DNA of 64,000 nucleotides from PALSA-350 sp963834445 (lineage in GTDB: Bacteria > Acidobacteriota > Terriglobia > Terriglobales > Acidobacteriaceae): NCBI GenBank assembly GCA_963834445.1, contig CAWIBU010000002.1, positions 434,001-498,000 of the forward strand. Reading direction: 5' to 3'. Position numbers and translations under genes: made by a program. Of the stretch, positions 36,459 through 45,613 are shown in pieces. The notes under the pieces are model-generated. The model did no database searches and had not been told where the DNA came from. It saw nothing but the letters and a program-made list of their open reading frames with translations. Every line of letters begins with the position of its first letter. Position 1 is the stretch's first letter.

Positions 36459-37711
36459 TGCAGCTGGGCTGTATCGCCGATGACTTTACTGGAGCTACTG
36501 ATCTGGCCAACAACCTGGCCCGCGCAGGCATGCGTGCTGTCGTCACGGTCGGGGTGCCCACCGCCGATCAGGTGGTTTCTGCGGATGCCGTCGTCGTCGC
36601 GTTAAAGTCGCGTACCATCCCTGCGGCGGAGGCCGTTGCGCAATCGCTCGAAGCCTGCCGCTGGCTGCGGCAACACGGCGCGCGGCAAATCTATTTCAAA
36701 ATCTGTTCGACCTTCGATTCCACCTCCCGTGGCAACATCGGCCCCGTCACCGAGGCCTTGATGGACGAGCTCGACTGCACCTTCACCGTCACCACGCCCG
36801 CCTTTCCTGACAACGAGCGCACCGTTTACCGTGGCCACTTGTTCGTCGGCAACGAGCTACTTTCTGACAGCGGCATGCGCAATCATCCGCTGACGCCCAT
36901 GACCGACGCCAACCTGGTGCGTTTTCTGCAGACGCAACTGGATCCGAGGCGTGGAAGGCGGGTCGGGCTGATCGACTATCAGACGACCAGCCGGCCCCCC
37001 GAAATCATTCGCCAGCGCATCCGCGAACTGCGCGCGCTGGGCGTATCGGTAGCGATCGCGGATGCAATTAACAACGACGACCTGGCCCGGCTCGCGCAGG
37101 CGGTGAAAGACGAGCCCCTGGTCACTGCGAGTTCCGGCCTGGGCACAGGGCTGCCCGCGGCCTGGGGTTTTTATCCTTCGTCCGCATCCAGTCATCTGCC
37201 GCCCGCGAAGGGGCACAAGGTCATCCTCTCCGGCAGTTGCTCTCGGGCGACGAATGCGCAGGTACGCCACTTCATCCGCGGCGGCGGCGAGGCGTTCTGC
37301 TTAGCGCCTGGCAACGCCGCCATCGACACAGAGCGGGCGCTTGCGTGGGCCGGCGAATGCTGGAAGAATGATTCGTCACAATCACTGCTTCTTTACTCCA
37401 CCGCCGAGCCCGATGCCGTCGAGAGGGCGCACGCCCAGCTGGGCGCACTGGCGGCAGGAGCGCTGATTGAAAACGCATTCGCGACGCTCGCACAAGGTTT
37501 GGTGGCGCGAGGAGCAGGCATGTTGATCGTCGCCGGTGGGGAAACCGCCGGTGTGTGTGTCCGCGCGCTCAACATTCGTCAACTGCAGATCGGCCCGCAA
37601 ATCGATCCCGGTGTCCCCTGGTGTTATACCGGTGATCTGCACGCCGCTCTCAAGTCAGGAAACTTCGGCCAAGAAGATTTTTTCACCCGCGCCTTCTCCC
37701 TGCTTGCATGA
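36455..37711 (+). CDS. otnK: 3-oxo-tetronate kinase-like (DUF1537 family)
   Basis: 418 residues, the usual length for four-carbon-acid sugar kinases. N-terminal LGCIADDFTGATDLANNLA is the DUF1537 signature; FKICSTFDSTSRGNIGPV and TPAFPDNERTVYRGHLFV follow; the C-terminal nucleotide domain has LSGSCSRATNAQV and IVAGGETAGVCVRAL. OtnK phosphorylates 3-oxo-tetronate. The open frame extends back into denD (to 35672), but the ATG at 36455 overlaps the denD stop as ATGA and matches the family start. Its stop overlaps the mutarotase start (37708) the same way. No OtnC aldolase or OtnI isomerase is visible nearby. Confidence 0.9.
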   Translation: MMQLGCIADDFTGATDLANNLARAGMRAVVTVGVPTADQVVSADAVVVALKSRTIPAAEAVAQSLEACRWLRQHGARQIYFKICSTFDSTSRGNIGPVTEALMDELDCTFTVTTPAFPDNERTVYRGHLFVGNELLSDSGMRNHPLTPMTDANLVRFLQTQLDPRRGRRVGLIDYQTTSRPPEIIRQRIRELRALGVSVAIADAINNDDLARLAQAVKDEPLVTASSGLGTGLPAAWGFYPSSASSHLPPAKGHKVILSGSCSRATNAQVRHFIRGGGEAFCLAPGNAAIDTERALAWAGECWKNDSSQSLLLYSTAEPDAVERAHAQLGALAAGALIENAFATLAQGLVARGAGMLIVAGGETAGVCVRALNIRQLQIGPQIDPGVPWCYTGDLHAALKSGNFGQEDFFTRAFSLLA

Positions 37712-38826
37712 TTCGCATGAGAACCCTGTTATCGGTCCTGCTGTTAGCGACGACCCTGCATGCGCAGCCCATCCGGGTGGGCGGCATGGATGTGCTGCGG
37801 CTTCAGCGCACTCCGACCAGCCACGGCCGCAAGCTGGAATTTCTTTCCCTGACGCTTCTTCCCGGCCGCGGCATGAACGCCTTTCAGATCACAGCCAACC
37901 TTCCCGGCAAGGGCGAAATCTCTCTGCTCAAGTCGCCATCGCTCGCAGAAGCGGCCCAGCAGATGACTGGGGAGGGCAGGGACAAGTTGGGCGTGTTGAA
38001 CCACTCCTTCGGTGGCGCCTTCCTGGTTCCGTTTGCCAGCCGAATTACCGGCGTGGTCGCAGCGGACGGCCACTCTCTGACCACCCGTTGGCAGGGAAAG
38101 ACCATCACCCTTCCGCTCGCCTCGGGCGCCTATGCGACCCATGGTCTGCTCAACCTCGAAAAGGTGCAGGACCTGAAAACCCGCAAAACCAGAGACGGAG
38201 AGACGGTGACCGGTATTGTGCACGCAGGCGACTTCGGTGGCCACTGGCTAGCACAGACCGACCTGCACTTCACGATTGCGTTGACGGGTGGCGCCGTCGA
38301 CATCGGCATCACCGCGGTCAATGTCGGCGCTATCGCTGAGCCGATGGGTTTCGGCTGGCACCCTTATTTTGCGATTCCCAGCGGCGATCGCGCGCAGGCA
38401 CGGCTACATGTACCGGCGTCGCGGCGCGCCCTGGTGAATGATACGGATGCGCGCACCACGGGAGAATTTCAATCCATAGCAGGCACAGATTTCGACTTTC
38501 GTTCTCCCGAAGGAAGTGTGCTAAAAGACTCGATCAACGTCAATTTCTCCGGCTTCGATCGAAATTTTGCCGCCTGGCTCATCGATCCGAAATCCAATTA
38601 CGGCCTTCGCGTGCGAGCTCTGTCTCCCCACATCCAGACGCTACAAATCTACTCACCCAAAAACAACACCTTTGTGGCCATAGAAGATCAGTTCAACTAT
38701 CCCGACCCCTGGGGTGCGGAATGGAAGGGTATGGACACCGGCATGGTGACGCTGCGTCCTGAACAATCGGTGACCTGGCGAGTAAGGCTCGAACTATTCG
38801 CGCCGCAGCGATCGACCAAAAAATGA
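37708..38826 (+). CDS. Secreted aldose 1-epimerase (galactose mutarotase-like)
   Basis: 372 residues with a signal peptide (RTLLSVLLLATTLHAQ). The galactose-mutarotase beta-sandwich is recognised from LEFLSLTLLPGRGMN, LNHSFGGAFLVPFASR (active-site-like region), MGFGWHPYFAIPSG (catalytic His type) and FVAIEDQFNYPDPWGAEW (late Glu/Asn region). It interconverts alpha and beta anomers of sugars, here probably in the periplasm. The ATG overlaps the otnK stop by ATGA, so it is the last gene of the coupled GHL6-denD-otnK operon. Placing a secreted mutarotase in a sugar-acid operon suggests the substrates arrive as free aldoses first. Confidence 0.87.
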   Translation: MIRMRTLLSVLLLATTLHAQPIRVGGMDVLRLQRTPTSHGRKLEFLSLTLLPGRGMNAFQITANLPGKGEISLLKSPSLAEAAQQMTGEGRDKLGVLNHSFGGAFLVPFASRITGVVAADGHSLTTRWQGKTITLPLASGAYATHGLLNLEKVQDLKTRKTRDGETVTGIVHAGDFGGHWLAQTDLHFTIALTGGAVDIGITAVNVGAIAEPMGFGWHPYFAIPSGDRAQARLHVPASRRALVNDTDARTTGEFQSIAGTDFDFRSPEGSVLKDSINVNFSGFDRNFAAWLIDPKSNYGLRVRALSPHIQTLQIYSPKNNTFVAIEDQFNYPDPWGAEWKGMDTGMVTLRPEQSVTWRVRLELFAPQRSTKK

Positions 38827-39263
38827 GGAGGGGGCGGCCCCGTGCGTCTCATCGCCCGCACTCTCCGGCGTCCACTCGGTCAGGTCTGCACCGAGGCCCA
38901 AAACGGCTTCGGCGGCAGCGCCCCCGGGTCTGGGGTCGAACGGGCAACGGCCACCAGCCCTGACCAGGCGCTGGCCTTCAGCCTCGCAGCCGGGCACCGG
39001 CTTTGCCGGCCCACGGGTGAACTTGTCCGGTTGACTGGCGTCTTCCGCCGGATGGGCCGATAAGTCCCATATAAGGTCACAAACGCCTCTGACCCGAGTA
39101 CATCCATGACCATCAGTAAGGGCGAACGGCATGCACCCCGTGCAAGCCGCCATCGGCTATGTCGTCTCGGCCCTCGCTGATAGTCAGGCGATCTCCACTC
39201 TGGCGGCAGGCGTTCAGACGCCGAGGTCTCCTGGATGGCCGTATGTTTGCGGGGTAAGCAGCG
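38827..39263. other. GC-rich 437-nt intergenic region with several hairpins, no gene
   Basis: No convincing coding frame. It is very GC-rich and has many short self-complementary blocks, for example CCGGC/GCCGG at 38997-39009 around TTT, with adjacent GGGC/GCCC elements. It precedes the hybrid histidine kinase. It could be a structured RNA, a leader or a dispersed repeat. Confidence 0.4.
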
Positions 39264-41816
39264 ATGAGAACTGGGCACGGGGTGGCGCGCAGTCTCTTCG
39301 TGGTGGGCATCGTCCTGCTGGCCGCGCACACCACTCTGCTCGCCTTTGATCCCGGCGCCACATTCGCGTCCAACCTGTTCGTTCTGCTGTTTCTCCTTTT
39401 AGGAGTTACGGTGTGCGTAATTGCGGCGGTGAGCGAATCTCCCGAGACCCGCTCTGTGTGGCTCTTATTCGGCTGCGGTTTGCTGGTCGCAGCGGTGGGC
39501 CAGCTTGGATTTACCTACTACTACTCGACCCACACACATACGCAAACCCAGGCCTTCAACTTCGACTTCTTTTATTTTGCTTACGGAATTCCTATCCTGC
39601 TGGCCATCTCTTCACGGCGTACGGACGCCGGGCTGAAGATCTTCGTTTGGCTGGATGCGGCCCAGGCGCTCATTGCCGTCATGCTCGGCTACCTGCAGCT
39701 CTTCTCGGTGCTGCCCTCACGTGTGCATCCTGAAGCAATCTCCGCTGTCAATCTCATGTATCTAAATGATGCGGAGAATTGGATTCTGGTAGGAGCGGTG
39801 ACCCTGCGTTTCTTTTCCAACCCGAGCCCGGCGAGAAAACGCTTTTATCGCACCCTCGCGGTGTATCTGTGGATCAATGGGGCCACGGTCATGATCCTGG
39901 GATATCTCGAACTGAAGCGCGGCTGGCTTGACGGCCTGCAAGATGCCGCGTGGGGCCTCCCTGAGCTGGCGCTGCTGGGCTCGTTTGCTATGCACCGTAA
40001 AGCCCGGATCGACGAAACAGAACGAAGCAGCGGCCAGCGCACCGCGGGCTTGTTGATTGACAATCTCAGCCCGATTTTATTTACATTGGCGATCACGCTG
40101 ATGGGGGTTGAGATTGCGCCGGAACACCCATGGTTAGGTTTCGTCTGCATTTCCGCCGCGGTTGCGATCTATGGGGTACGAGCGGCGATTTTGCAGGTGA
40201 GGTATGCCGCCTCGCAAGAGAAGTTGACCGGGGCAATGATTGCGGCCGAGCAGGCGAGCCTGGCCAAAAGCCAATTCCTCGCCAACATGAGCCATGAAAT
40301 ACGGACGCCGATGAATGGCATTCTTGGCATGACGGAGCTCGCTCTGAGCACAGCTTTGAGTGAAGAGCAGCGCGAATTTCTGCTGATCGTCAAATCCTCA
40401 GCCGATCGCTTGTTGACCATCATTAATGAAATTCTCGACTACTCGAAGATGGAAGCAGGTAAAACCGTACTGGATTCGGTTACCTTCCATTTACCAAGCG
40501 TGGTCAGCGATGTATTGCGGAGCCTCGCTTTTCTTGCTCACCAAAAGGGCCTGGAACTGGTTGTGCACCTTGCACCGGATGTGCCAGCTGACCTTAAAGG
40601 TGACCCGGTCCGCCTCGGCCAGGTCCTCATCAACCTGGTGGGCAACGCGATCAAATTTACCGAGCACGGAGAAGTCTCCGTCGAGGTCTCCGTAGAGACG
40701 GTTACGAAGGAGCGCGCTGATCTGCGGTTTTCTGTCCGTGACACCGGCATCGGCATCGCCCCGGACCAGCAGGAAGGCCTCTTTCAGGAATTTCAGCAAG
40801 CGCAAACTTCAGGCAACCGGCTGTACGGTGGTACCGGGCTGGGGCTGGCAGTTTCCAGGAGCATCGTGACGTTGATGGGAGGCACGATCGGTCTCAGGAG
40901 CATACCCGGGGAGGGTACGACCGTAACCTTCCACGCACAATTTGACCTGTCGCCCGCGCCAATCCCGGCCGTGTCTATGCCAGGTGAAGAAGATTTGCAG
41001 GGGATACACACCCTGATCATTGATGACAATGCTACGAATCGAAGGATTCTATCCGAGCTCACGCGTCAGTGGAAGATGCAATCGCACGCATGTGATTCCG
41101 GGGAATCCGGACTCATCGAACTGATGAGCGCCGCCTCCGCGGGAAGCCCCTACCGTCTGCTGCTGCTCGACGAACAGATGCCTGGGATGGATGGAATGGA
41201 AGTGCTCGACCGCATTCGGCGAAACCCTGGGTTACAAAGCACCGTGATCATGATGTTGACCTCTCACGATCAGGTGAACAGCGCGGCACGCTGCCGGCAG
41301 ATGGGCGTGGAGGCTTACCTGATCAAGCCCATCAGCTCTTCTGACCTACTTGGATCGATTCGCCGTGCGATCGGATTGCATGCCGCGGCAAGTGGCTTAA
41401 GTGAGCCAGCCGCTGAGATTTCCGCTCCGTCCCCAACGCTCAGCATTCTGCTGGCTGAAGACAACCTGGTGAATCAAAAGGTGGCCACGACGATGCTAAG
41501 CAAGATGGGACATCGAGTCACGCTGGCAACGAATGGCCGGGAAGCCCTGGAGGAATGGAGACAACGCAATTTTGATCTCATTTTTATGGATGTGCAGATG
41601 CCGGAAATGACCGGCCTGCAGGCCGCCACGCAGATCCGCCGGGAAGAGGCGACCGGTGTTCACGTACCTATCATCGCTATGACCGCGTCTGCGATGAGCG
41701 AGGATCGGGATCGTTGTCTGGCGGCCGGCATGGACGATTTCATTTCCAAGCCAGTAAGCTACAAAGTTATCGAAGAAATGATCGCGGCAAAATGTTCACT
41801 GGAGAAGCAGAGCTGA
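39264..41816 (+). CDS. Hybrid sensor histidine kinase with two receiver domains
   Basis: 850 residues. The first ~310 residues are a multi-helix membrane domain (roughly eight hydrophobic segments, e.g. SLFVVGIVLLAAHTTLLAF and WLLFGCGLLVAAVGQL) with no large extracellular loop, so sensing is likely within the membrane. HisKA follows with the phosphoacceptor in MSHEIRTPMNG (His344), then an HATPase domain with N, G1 and G2 boxes (VGNAIKFTE, DTGIGI, GGTGLGLAVS). Receiver 1 has Asp636 in LLLDEQMPGMDG and receiver 2 has Asp776 in FMDVQMPEMTG. A phosphorelay with an external Hpt protein is expected. No cognate partner is adjacent. The gene starts at ATG 39264. Confidence 0.92.
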   Translation: MRTGHGVARSLFVVGIVLLAAHTTLLAFDPGATFASNLFVLLFLLLGVTVCVIAAVSESPETRSVWLLFGCGLLVAAVGQLGFTYYYSTHTHTQTQAFNFDFFYFAYGIPILLAISSRRTDAGLKIFVWLDAAQALIAVMLGYLQLFSVLPSRVHPEAISAVNLMYLNDAENWILVGAVTLRFFSNPSPARKRFYRTLAVYLWINGATVMILGYLELKRGWLDGLQDAAWGLPELALLGSFAMHRKARIDETERSSGQRTAGLLIDNLSPILFTLAITLMGVEIAPEHPWLGFVCISAAVAIYGVRAAILQVRYAASQEKLTGAMIAAEQASLAKSQFLANMSHEIRTPMNGILGMTELALSTALSEEQREFLLIVKSSADRLLTIINEILDYSKMEAGKTVLDSVTFHLPSVVSDVLRSLAFLAHQKGLELVVHLAPDVPADLKGDPVRLGQVLINLVGNAIKFTEHGEVSVEVSVETVTKERADLRFSVRDTGIGIAPDQQEGLFQEFQQAQTSGNRLYGGTGLGLAVSRSIVTLMGGTIGLRSIPGEGTTVTFHAQFDLSPAPIPAVSMPGEEDLQGIHTLIIDDNATNRRILSELTRQWKMQSHACDSGESGLIELMSAASAGSPYRLLLLDEQMPGMDGMEVLDRIRRNPGLQSTVIMMLTSHDQVNSAARCRQMGVEAYLIKPISSSDLLGSIRRAIGLHAAASGLSEPAAEISAPSPTLSILLAEDNLVNQKVATTMLSKMGHRVTLATNGREALEEWRQRNFDLIFMDVQMPEMTGLQAATQIRREEATGVHVPIIAMTASAMSEDRDRCLAAGMDDFISKPVSYKVIEEMIAAKCSLEKQS

Positions 41817-41830
41817 GATACAGCTGCTTT

Positions 41831-43150
41831 CTAACTTAATGAGGTAGGAGCGATCACGAGAGACGATGGCCACCGCTGGCAAAACCAGCGAAGCGCTCGC
41901 AGCGAATATCGCAGCGACGCCAGAAGCAAACAAAACAAAGTTGTCGACACCAATCCCCGCGGACCCAATCGCGCGTAGATCGCGTTGATGCTCCAGGCGG
42001 GAATGGTGTAGACATCGCCGGCGTTGAAAGGGCCAATTCGATTTCTGATCGGCCAATCGTAGAGCACATCCTCTAGCGCACTGTTGAAGAACCTTGCCAG
42101 ACTCGACACCCGCTGGCTGTACAGGGACGTGGCCAGGCGCGGAATACGCCCCCGGTCGTGCCAGTGGATAATCAGTCGCGAAGCCTCAGCTGCGTGTCTT
42201 AATGCAGCGGTGACGCCATTTGAACTCATCGGATCTACCATGGCCGCAGCTTCTCCGACGACCAGCCAGTTGGGCCCCGCCGTTCGGGCAAAAACGCGGC
42301 AACGGAATGAGGTCGTGCGCGGCGGTCTCTCAGCCGGGTCCTGGCACAGACCCTGCAGATCAGGGAATCGCTCCAATTGTGCCGCAAAGATGTCTTGCAC
42401 GCTGAGCCCACGCCGCCGCTTTTCTTTGGCCACCTCGCCGGGAAACACGTAGCCCACACTGATGGTGTGGGGATGAATCGGTATCTGCCAAACCCACTCC
42501 ATATAAAGCTTTCCCGCGCAGTCCCCGTGGAGCGTGGTCCCCTCGATGGATTCGGAAACGGGGAAGTAGTTCCAGATCGCCACCTTGTGCGGGCCGTATT
42601 CATATACCGGCAACTTAAAAATCCGCGGGAGCAGACTGGCGGCGGCCCCGGAAGCGTCGAGGAACCAGCGCGACACGATCCGTTGGCCTTGCGCGGTGAC
42701 AACCGCCTCTATGATCTGTCCGGTTGTCTCAACGTGCACTACGCGGCCGCTGACTAAACGAATGCCCTTGCTAAGAAAAATCTCGCGCAGCGCCTGGTTG
42801 AGCTGATTGCGATCGACGTGCAGGGTACGTAGGTTGATGTTATAAGGAGGCTTGCCGAGCCATTCCCCCGGCGTATATTGCTGTTGCGAACCGTCTCTGA
42901 GTTTTAGAACAACGTGCTTTTTGTAGGTGGCGATGCCTCGCTCAAGCAGTAGGTTCATCGGCAGCCCGAGCCTCTTCAGCAGATCAGGCGCAGACCAGTC
43001 CAGCGATTCGCCGACCGGGTCGCTCGCGACAGGATCTGCTTCGATACATAAAACCCGCAGGCCTGCATCGGCGAGGTGAATCGCTGCTGCCATCCCTGCG
43101 AGGCCGCCGCCAATGACGGTTATCTCGACTGGCTCTCTCTCGTTTTGCAT
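41831..43150 (-). CDS. FAD-dependent oxidoreductase (geranylgeranyl reductase/halogenase-like superfamily)
   Basis: About 439 residues. N-terminal FAD Rossmann motif (ITVIGGGLAGMAAAIHLADA) and second FAD motif LVVGEAAAMVDPMSSNG are clear. VGESLDWSAPDLLKRLG and FLDASGAAASLL fit the GG-reductase/tryptophan halogenase group. The C-terminus has a hydrophobic stretch (GLVSTTLFCLLLASLRYSL) that may anchor it to the membrane. No halogenase lysine was assigned. ATG at 43150 has AGGA seven nt upstream; ATG at 43219 is an alternative. It follows the DinB-like gene on the same strand, apparently in one operon. Confidence 0.83.
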   Translation of the reverse strand: MQNEREPVEITVIGGGLAGMAAAIHLADAGLRVLCIEADPVASDPVGESLDWSAPDLLKRLGLPMNLLLERGIATYKKHVVLKLRDGSQQQYTPGEWLGKPPYNINLRTLHVDRNQLNQALREIFLSKGIRLVSGRVVHVETTGQIIEAVVTAQGQRIVSRWFLDASGAAASLLPRIFKLPVYEYGPHKVAIWNYFPVSESIEGTTLHGDCAGKLYMEWVWQIPIHPHTISVGYVFPGEVAKEKRRRGLSVQDIFAAQLERFPDLQGLCQDPAERPPRTTSFRCRVFARTAGPNWLVVGEAAAMVDPMSSNGVTAALRHAAEASRLIIHWHDRGRIPRLATSLYSQRVSSLARFFNSALEDVLYDWPIRNRIGPFNAGDVYTIPAWSINAIYARLGPRGLVSTTLFCLLLASLRYSLRALRWFCQRWPSSLVIAPTSLS

Positions 43151-43253
43151 CAGCGTGTCCTGGCCGGTTGAGGATGGAGGTGAACTGGCAGCCACCTCAT
43201 GGAGTGCGAGTCTCTGCATTGGTTGTCTTCGACCATGCGGCTTGCGCAGCAAG

Positions 43254-43871
43254 TCAATCGCGCTTCTGCACACCGGCCGCAGGCAGAGCCCGCCGGACCC
43301 GGCTAGCCTGCCGGAGATGCCGCCGGGAATGGGCGTTGAGGACGGAGAAAAACTCGAGCAGGTTTACCCGAAAAGAGCTGGCCACCGGCGAGCGAAACCG
43401 CATCGCGGTGAGATCCAAACCAGCGGCATCCGCGATGCGCCGTCTGAGGGCTGTCTGCGCCAGGAGAAAATGCTCCAATTCCAAAGCCGGGCAGCTGAGC
43501 AAGCGCGGCCGAAGGGGTTCTGGCGCTTGCATTTTGAGAATGGGACGCGACTCCATTCGCCAGACCATGATGCGGCCCAACAGACTCAGGTTGTAGGGTC
43601 CTTCCCCATACAGCTTCAGCTTGCGGCTGGCTTCAAGCGCGGAATCAACTACCGGCAAGAAAACCTCAGTCGTAATGCGCAGGTGCGCGAGATTCTGGGC
43701 GATGGACCAGCTGTCGGGTCGTGGGCGCCAGGAGAGTAGCTCCTCGCTCAGTCCGGCGCAGAGCCTGGCGGCCTCAGCGTCGACCGCCAGGGTTGCTTCA
43801 CTGAACTCGGCCGTCTTTGCCAGCGGAACCGGGCCGGTGAAGGCGAAGAACTTGTCAGTGACACCAGGCAT
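43254..43871 (-). CDS. DinB-like (DfsB) family protein
   Basis: 205 residues, helical. The N-terminal SWRPRPDSWSIAQNLAHL matches the DinB/YfiT-like four-helix bundle with the first metal histidine, and the C-terminal LNAHSRRHLRQASRV supplies the likely second and third. DinB-like proteins are metal-binding; some are thiol transferases and most have no known reaction. GGGGAG twelve nt upstream of the ATG supports the start. It lies between the CMD-like gene and the flavoprotein in one minus-strand run. Confidence 0.8.
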   Translation of the reverse strand: MPGVTDKFFAFTGPVPLAKTAEFSEATLAVDAEAARLCAGLSEELLSWRPRPDSWSIAQNLAHLRITTEVFLPVVDSALEASRKLKLYGEGPYNLSLLGRIMVWRMESRPILKMQAPEPLRPRLLSCPALELEHFLLAQTALRRRIADAAGLDLTAMRFRSPVASSFRVNLLEFFSVLNAHSRRHLRQASRVRRALPAAGVQKRD

Positions 43872-43919
43872 GCTGCTCTCCCCAATGCAGAACGTTCATA
43901 ATCCGAATCGACGCCTTCT

Positions 43920-44547
43920 TCACCGTGTTGCGTGTGCGGTCGCGGAATCTGTCACAGCAGAGTATCCGCGGGCCACGATCTGAGCGGCGTTGGCGCGGTA
44001 TATATCCCATATCCAGGGGTGCCCAGGTGTTGAGACCATCCACATAGCGATTGCACATTGAAAACACCGCCGCGATGAGCACGGTGTCGTGTATCTCAAG
44101 ATCGGTGACCGCTTGTTGGCGCGCGGCCGCAATATCCTCTTCGGAAACGTGCTTGCCTCCTTGCTGCACCTTCCCGGCGATATGCAAGAGGGCTTTCATT
44201 TTGGGCGTAATGTCGGCGTTGATCCAGTCTGTCTTGACAGACTGCACCAGCTTCTCGTCATGCCCCAGTTGGGCAGCGGCAACGGCTCCATGAATCGTCT
44301 GGCAGAAGAAGCAATCGTTACGCCAGGAAACATGAGTGGCGATCAGTTCGCGTTCCCCGCGGGTAAGGGTGCTTTCCCCGCGCAGCAGAATGTTGACCAG
44401 CTCATTGATGGGCGCGGCCGTTTCCGGCCGATAGGTCATCGGACCAACGATCCCTGGAAATTCGCGCCCCAATTCTTCGGCCACCGGCAAAGTAATGTAA
44501 GCCACGCTGTGAGCCTCCGGATATCGCGTTGACACAAATTCACTCAT
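43920..44547 (-). CDS. Carboxymuconolactone decarboxylase/AhpD-like peroxidase-related protein, frameshifted near C-terminus
   Basis: A single helical-bundle protein of about 208 residues when repaired. DCFFCQTIHGAVAAAQLG holds the CxxC-x3-H thiol motif of CMD/AhpD-like proteins; VNILLRGESTLTRGERELIA precedes it. The uninterrupted frame runs to 43855 and ends in a Cys/Arg-rich tail without family character, whereas a +1 shift near 44007 gives IYRANAAQIVARGY, the expected family end, stopping at 43920, 48 nt before the DinB-like start. An extra T in a TATATA run is the simplest explanation. ATG at 44547 is the likely start (open frame to 44607). Confidence 0.72.
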
Positions 44548-44680
44548 CCACGACGTCGACGAACGCAGCGGATGGTGCGTGAGAATACTAACTGCTGCGA
44601 TGGGCACGGCGCGTCATCCATAAGGTTGAGATCGGCCTCCACCCGGCGGCTGTAGTTGCCGGCGACGGCCAGTTGTCGAG

Positions 44681-45013
44681 CGCCTGCACAACCGGCTGCA
44701 GGGAGTAGTTCCGGGGGTCGGCTTTTGTCCGACGATCTATCGCATTGCGCAAAAGCTCCGCCTGGCGGGCTGGGTGCGCAACACGGGAACGGAAATTGAC
44801 ATCGAAGTTGATGGAGGCACGGAACAACTTGAAACCTTTCTCCAGCTGTTAAAGCGCGACCGGCCCCGAGCCGCAGTTGTCGAGCGAGAAGAAGTGTCGC
44901 ACATCGCGCCGCAGCGCGGCTCCTGGTTCGAAATTCTTCCAACAAAGCCAACGGAAGACATGACCGGGCCCCCGATAATTAGGACGACTGACACATTTTC
45001 GTGGTTACTGTGA
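44681..45013 (+). pseudogene. hypF: hypF remnant (N-terminal acylphosphatase domain fragment)
   Basis: The plus-strand frame from about 44690 reads RLQGVVPGVGFCPTIYRIA then LAGWVRNTGTEIDIEVDGG and EQLETFLQLLKRDRPRAAVV. This is the acylphosphatase domain of HypF, the carbamoyltransferase needed for [NiFe]-hydrogenase maturation. Intact HypF exceeds 700 residues; only about 105 are present here, with no start and a TGA at 45013. The canonical catalytic Arg in GVGFRP is Cys here, and the first motif Gln is Pro. It is surrounded by unrelated genes, so this is a decayed relic. A stand-alone acylphosphatase is unlikely given the changed motif and the C-terminal extension. Confidence 0.7.
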
Positions 45014-45226
45014 ACGTTCGGGAAAAGGTATGTTGGCTTGTCTTCAGGGAAAGGGCAGCCGAACCTGCAGCGTCGATCTATCTCTGTTGAGAAAACCGCT
45101 TGAGCCCCTTTTCCCGGCTTGCTCTGACCTGGCTCGTGTGCCTGAGCCGTTTTATCTTACGTAGGTTGCCCTGCGCCAACTCGATCGATTGGAAGCGGTG
45201 CAGCAAAGTACTAATCAGGATGGCAT

Positions 45227-45613
45227 ATGAGCATCACGGTACAAGTAATCTCTCTATTCATTCTTGCTATCCCGATATCGTCGGTGACCTGGACGATCAC
45301 GCATGAAGAAGTGGTGAAAGAATTCCGCGACTACTGCGTGTGCAGAAGTAAGACCTGCCAACGAATCTACGAACGAAAGTTCTTTTATCTTTTTACCTGT
45401 GAGTACTGCTTCAGTCACTACGTGACGGCAGCCTTCCTGATTCTCACCCGTTTTACACTGCTGTATCCGAGCTGGCGCGGCTACGTGATTGCTGAATTTT
45501 CGCTGGTGTGGCTGGCGAACTTCTATATGGCTATTTTTGGCCGGGTCCGATTGGATCTCAAGAGGGAGCGGCTGGAAATTGCTTCGCGAGAAGAGGCCAC
45601 GGATCGATCGTAG
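45227..45613 (+). CDS. Small Cys-rich membrane protein, unknown function
   Basis: 128 residues. An N-terminal hydrophobic segment (VISLFILAIPISSVTWTI) is followed by a charged cysteine cluster (CVCRSKTC, then CEYC), then two more hydrophobic stretches (TAAFLILTRFTLLY, FSLVWLANFYMAIFG). The cysteines could bind metal or iron-sulfur. I do not recognise the family. AGGATGGCAT precedes the ATG. It sits isolated in the decay zone with a hairpin about 150 nt downstream. Confidence 0.55.
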   Translation: MSITVQVISLFILAIPISSVTWTITHEEVVKEFRDYCVCRSKTCQRIYERKFFYLFTCEYCFSHYVTAAFLILTRFTLLYPSWRGYVIAEFSLVWLANFYMAIFGRVRLDLKRERLEIASREEATDRS

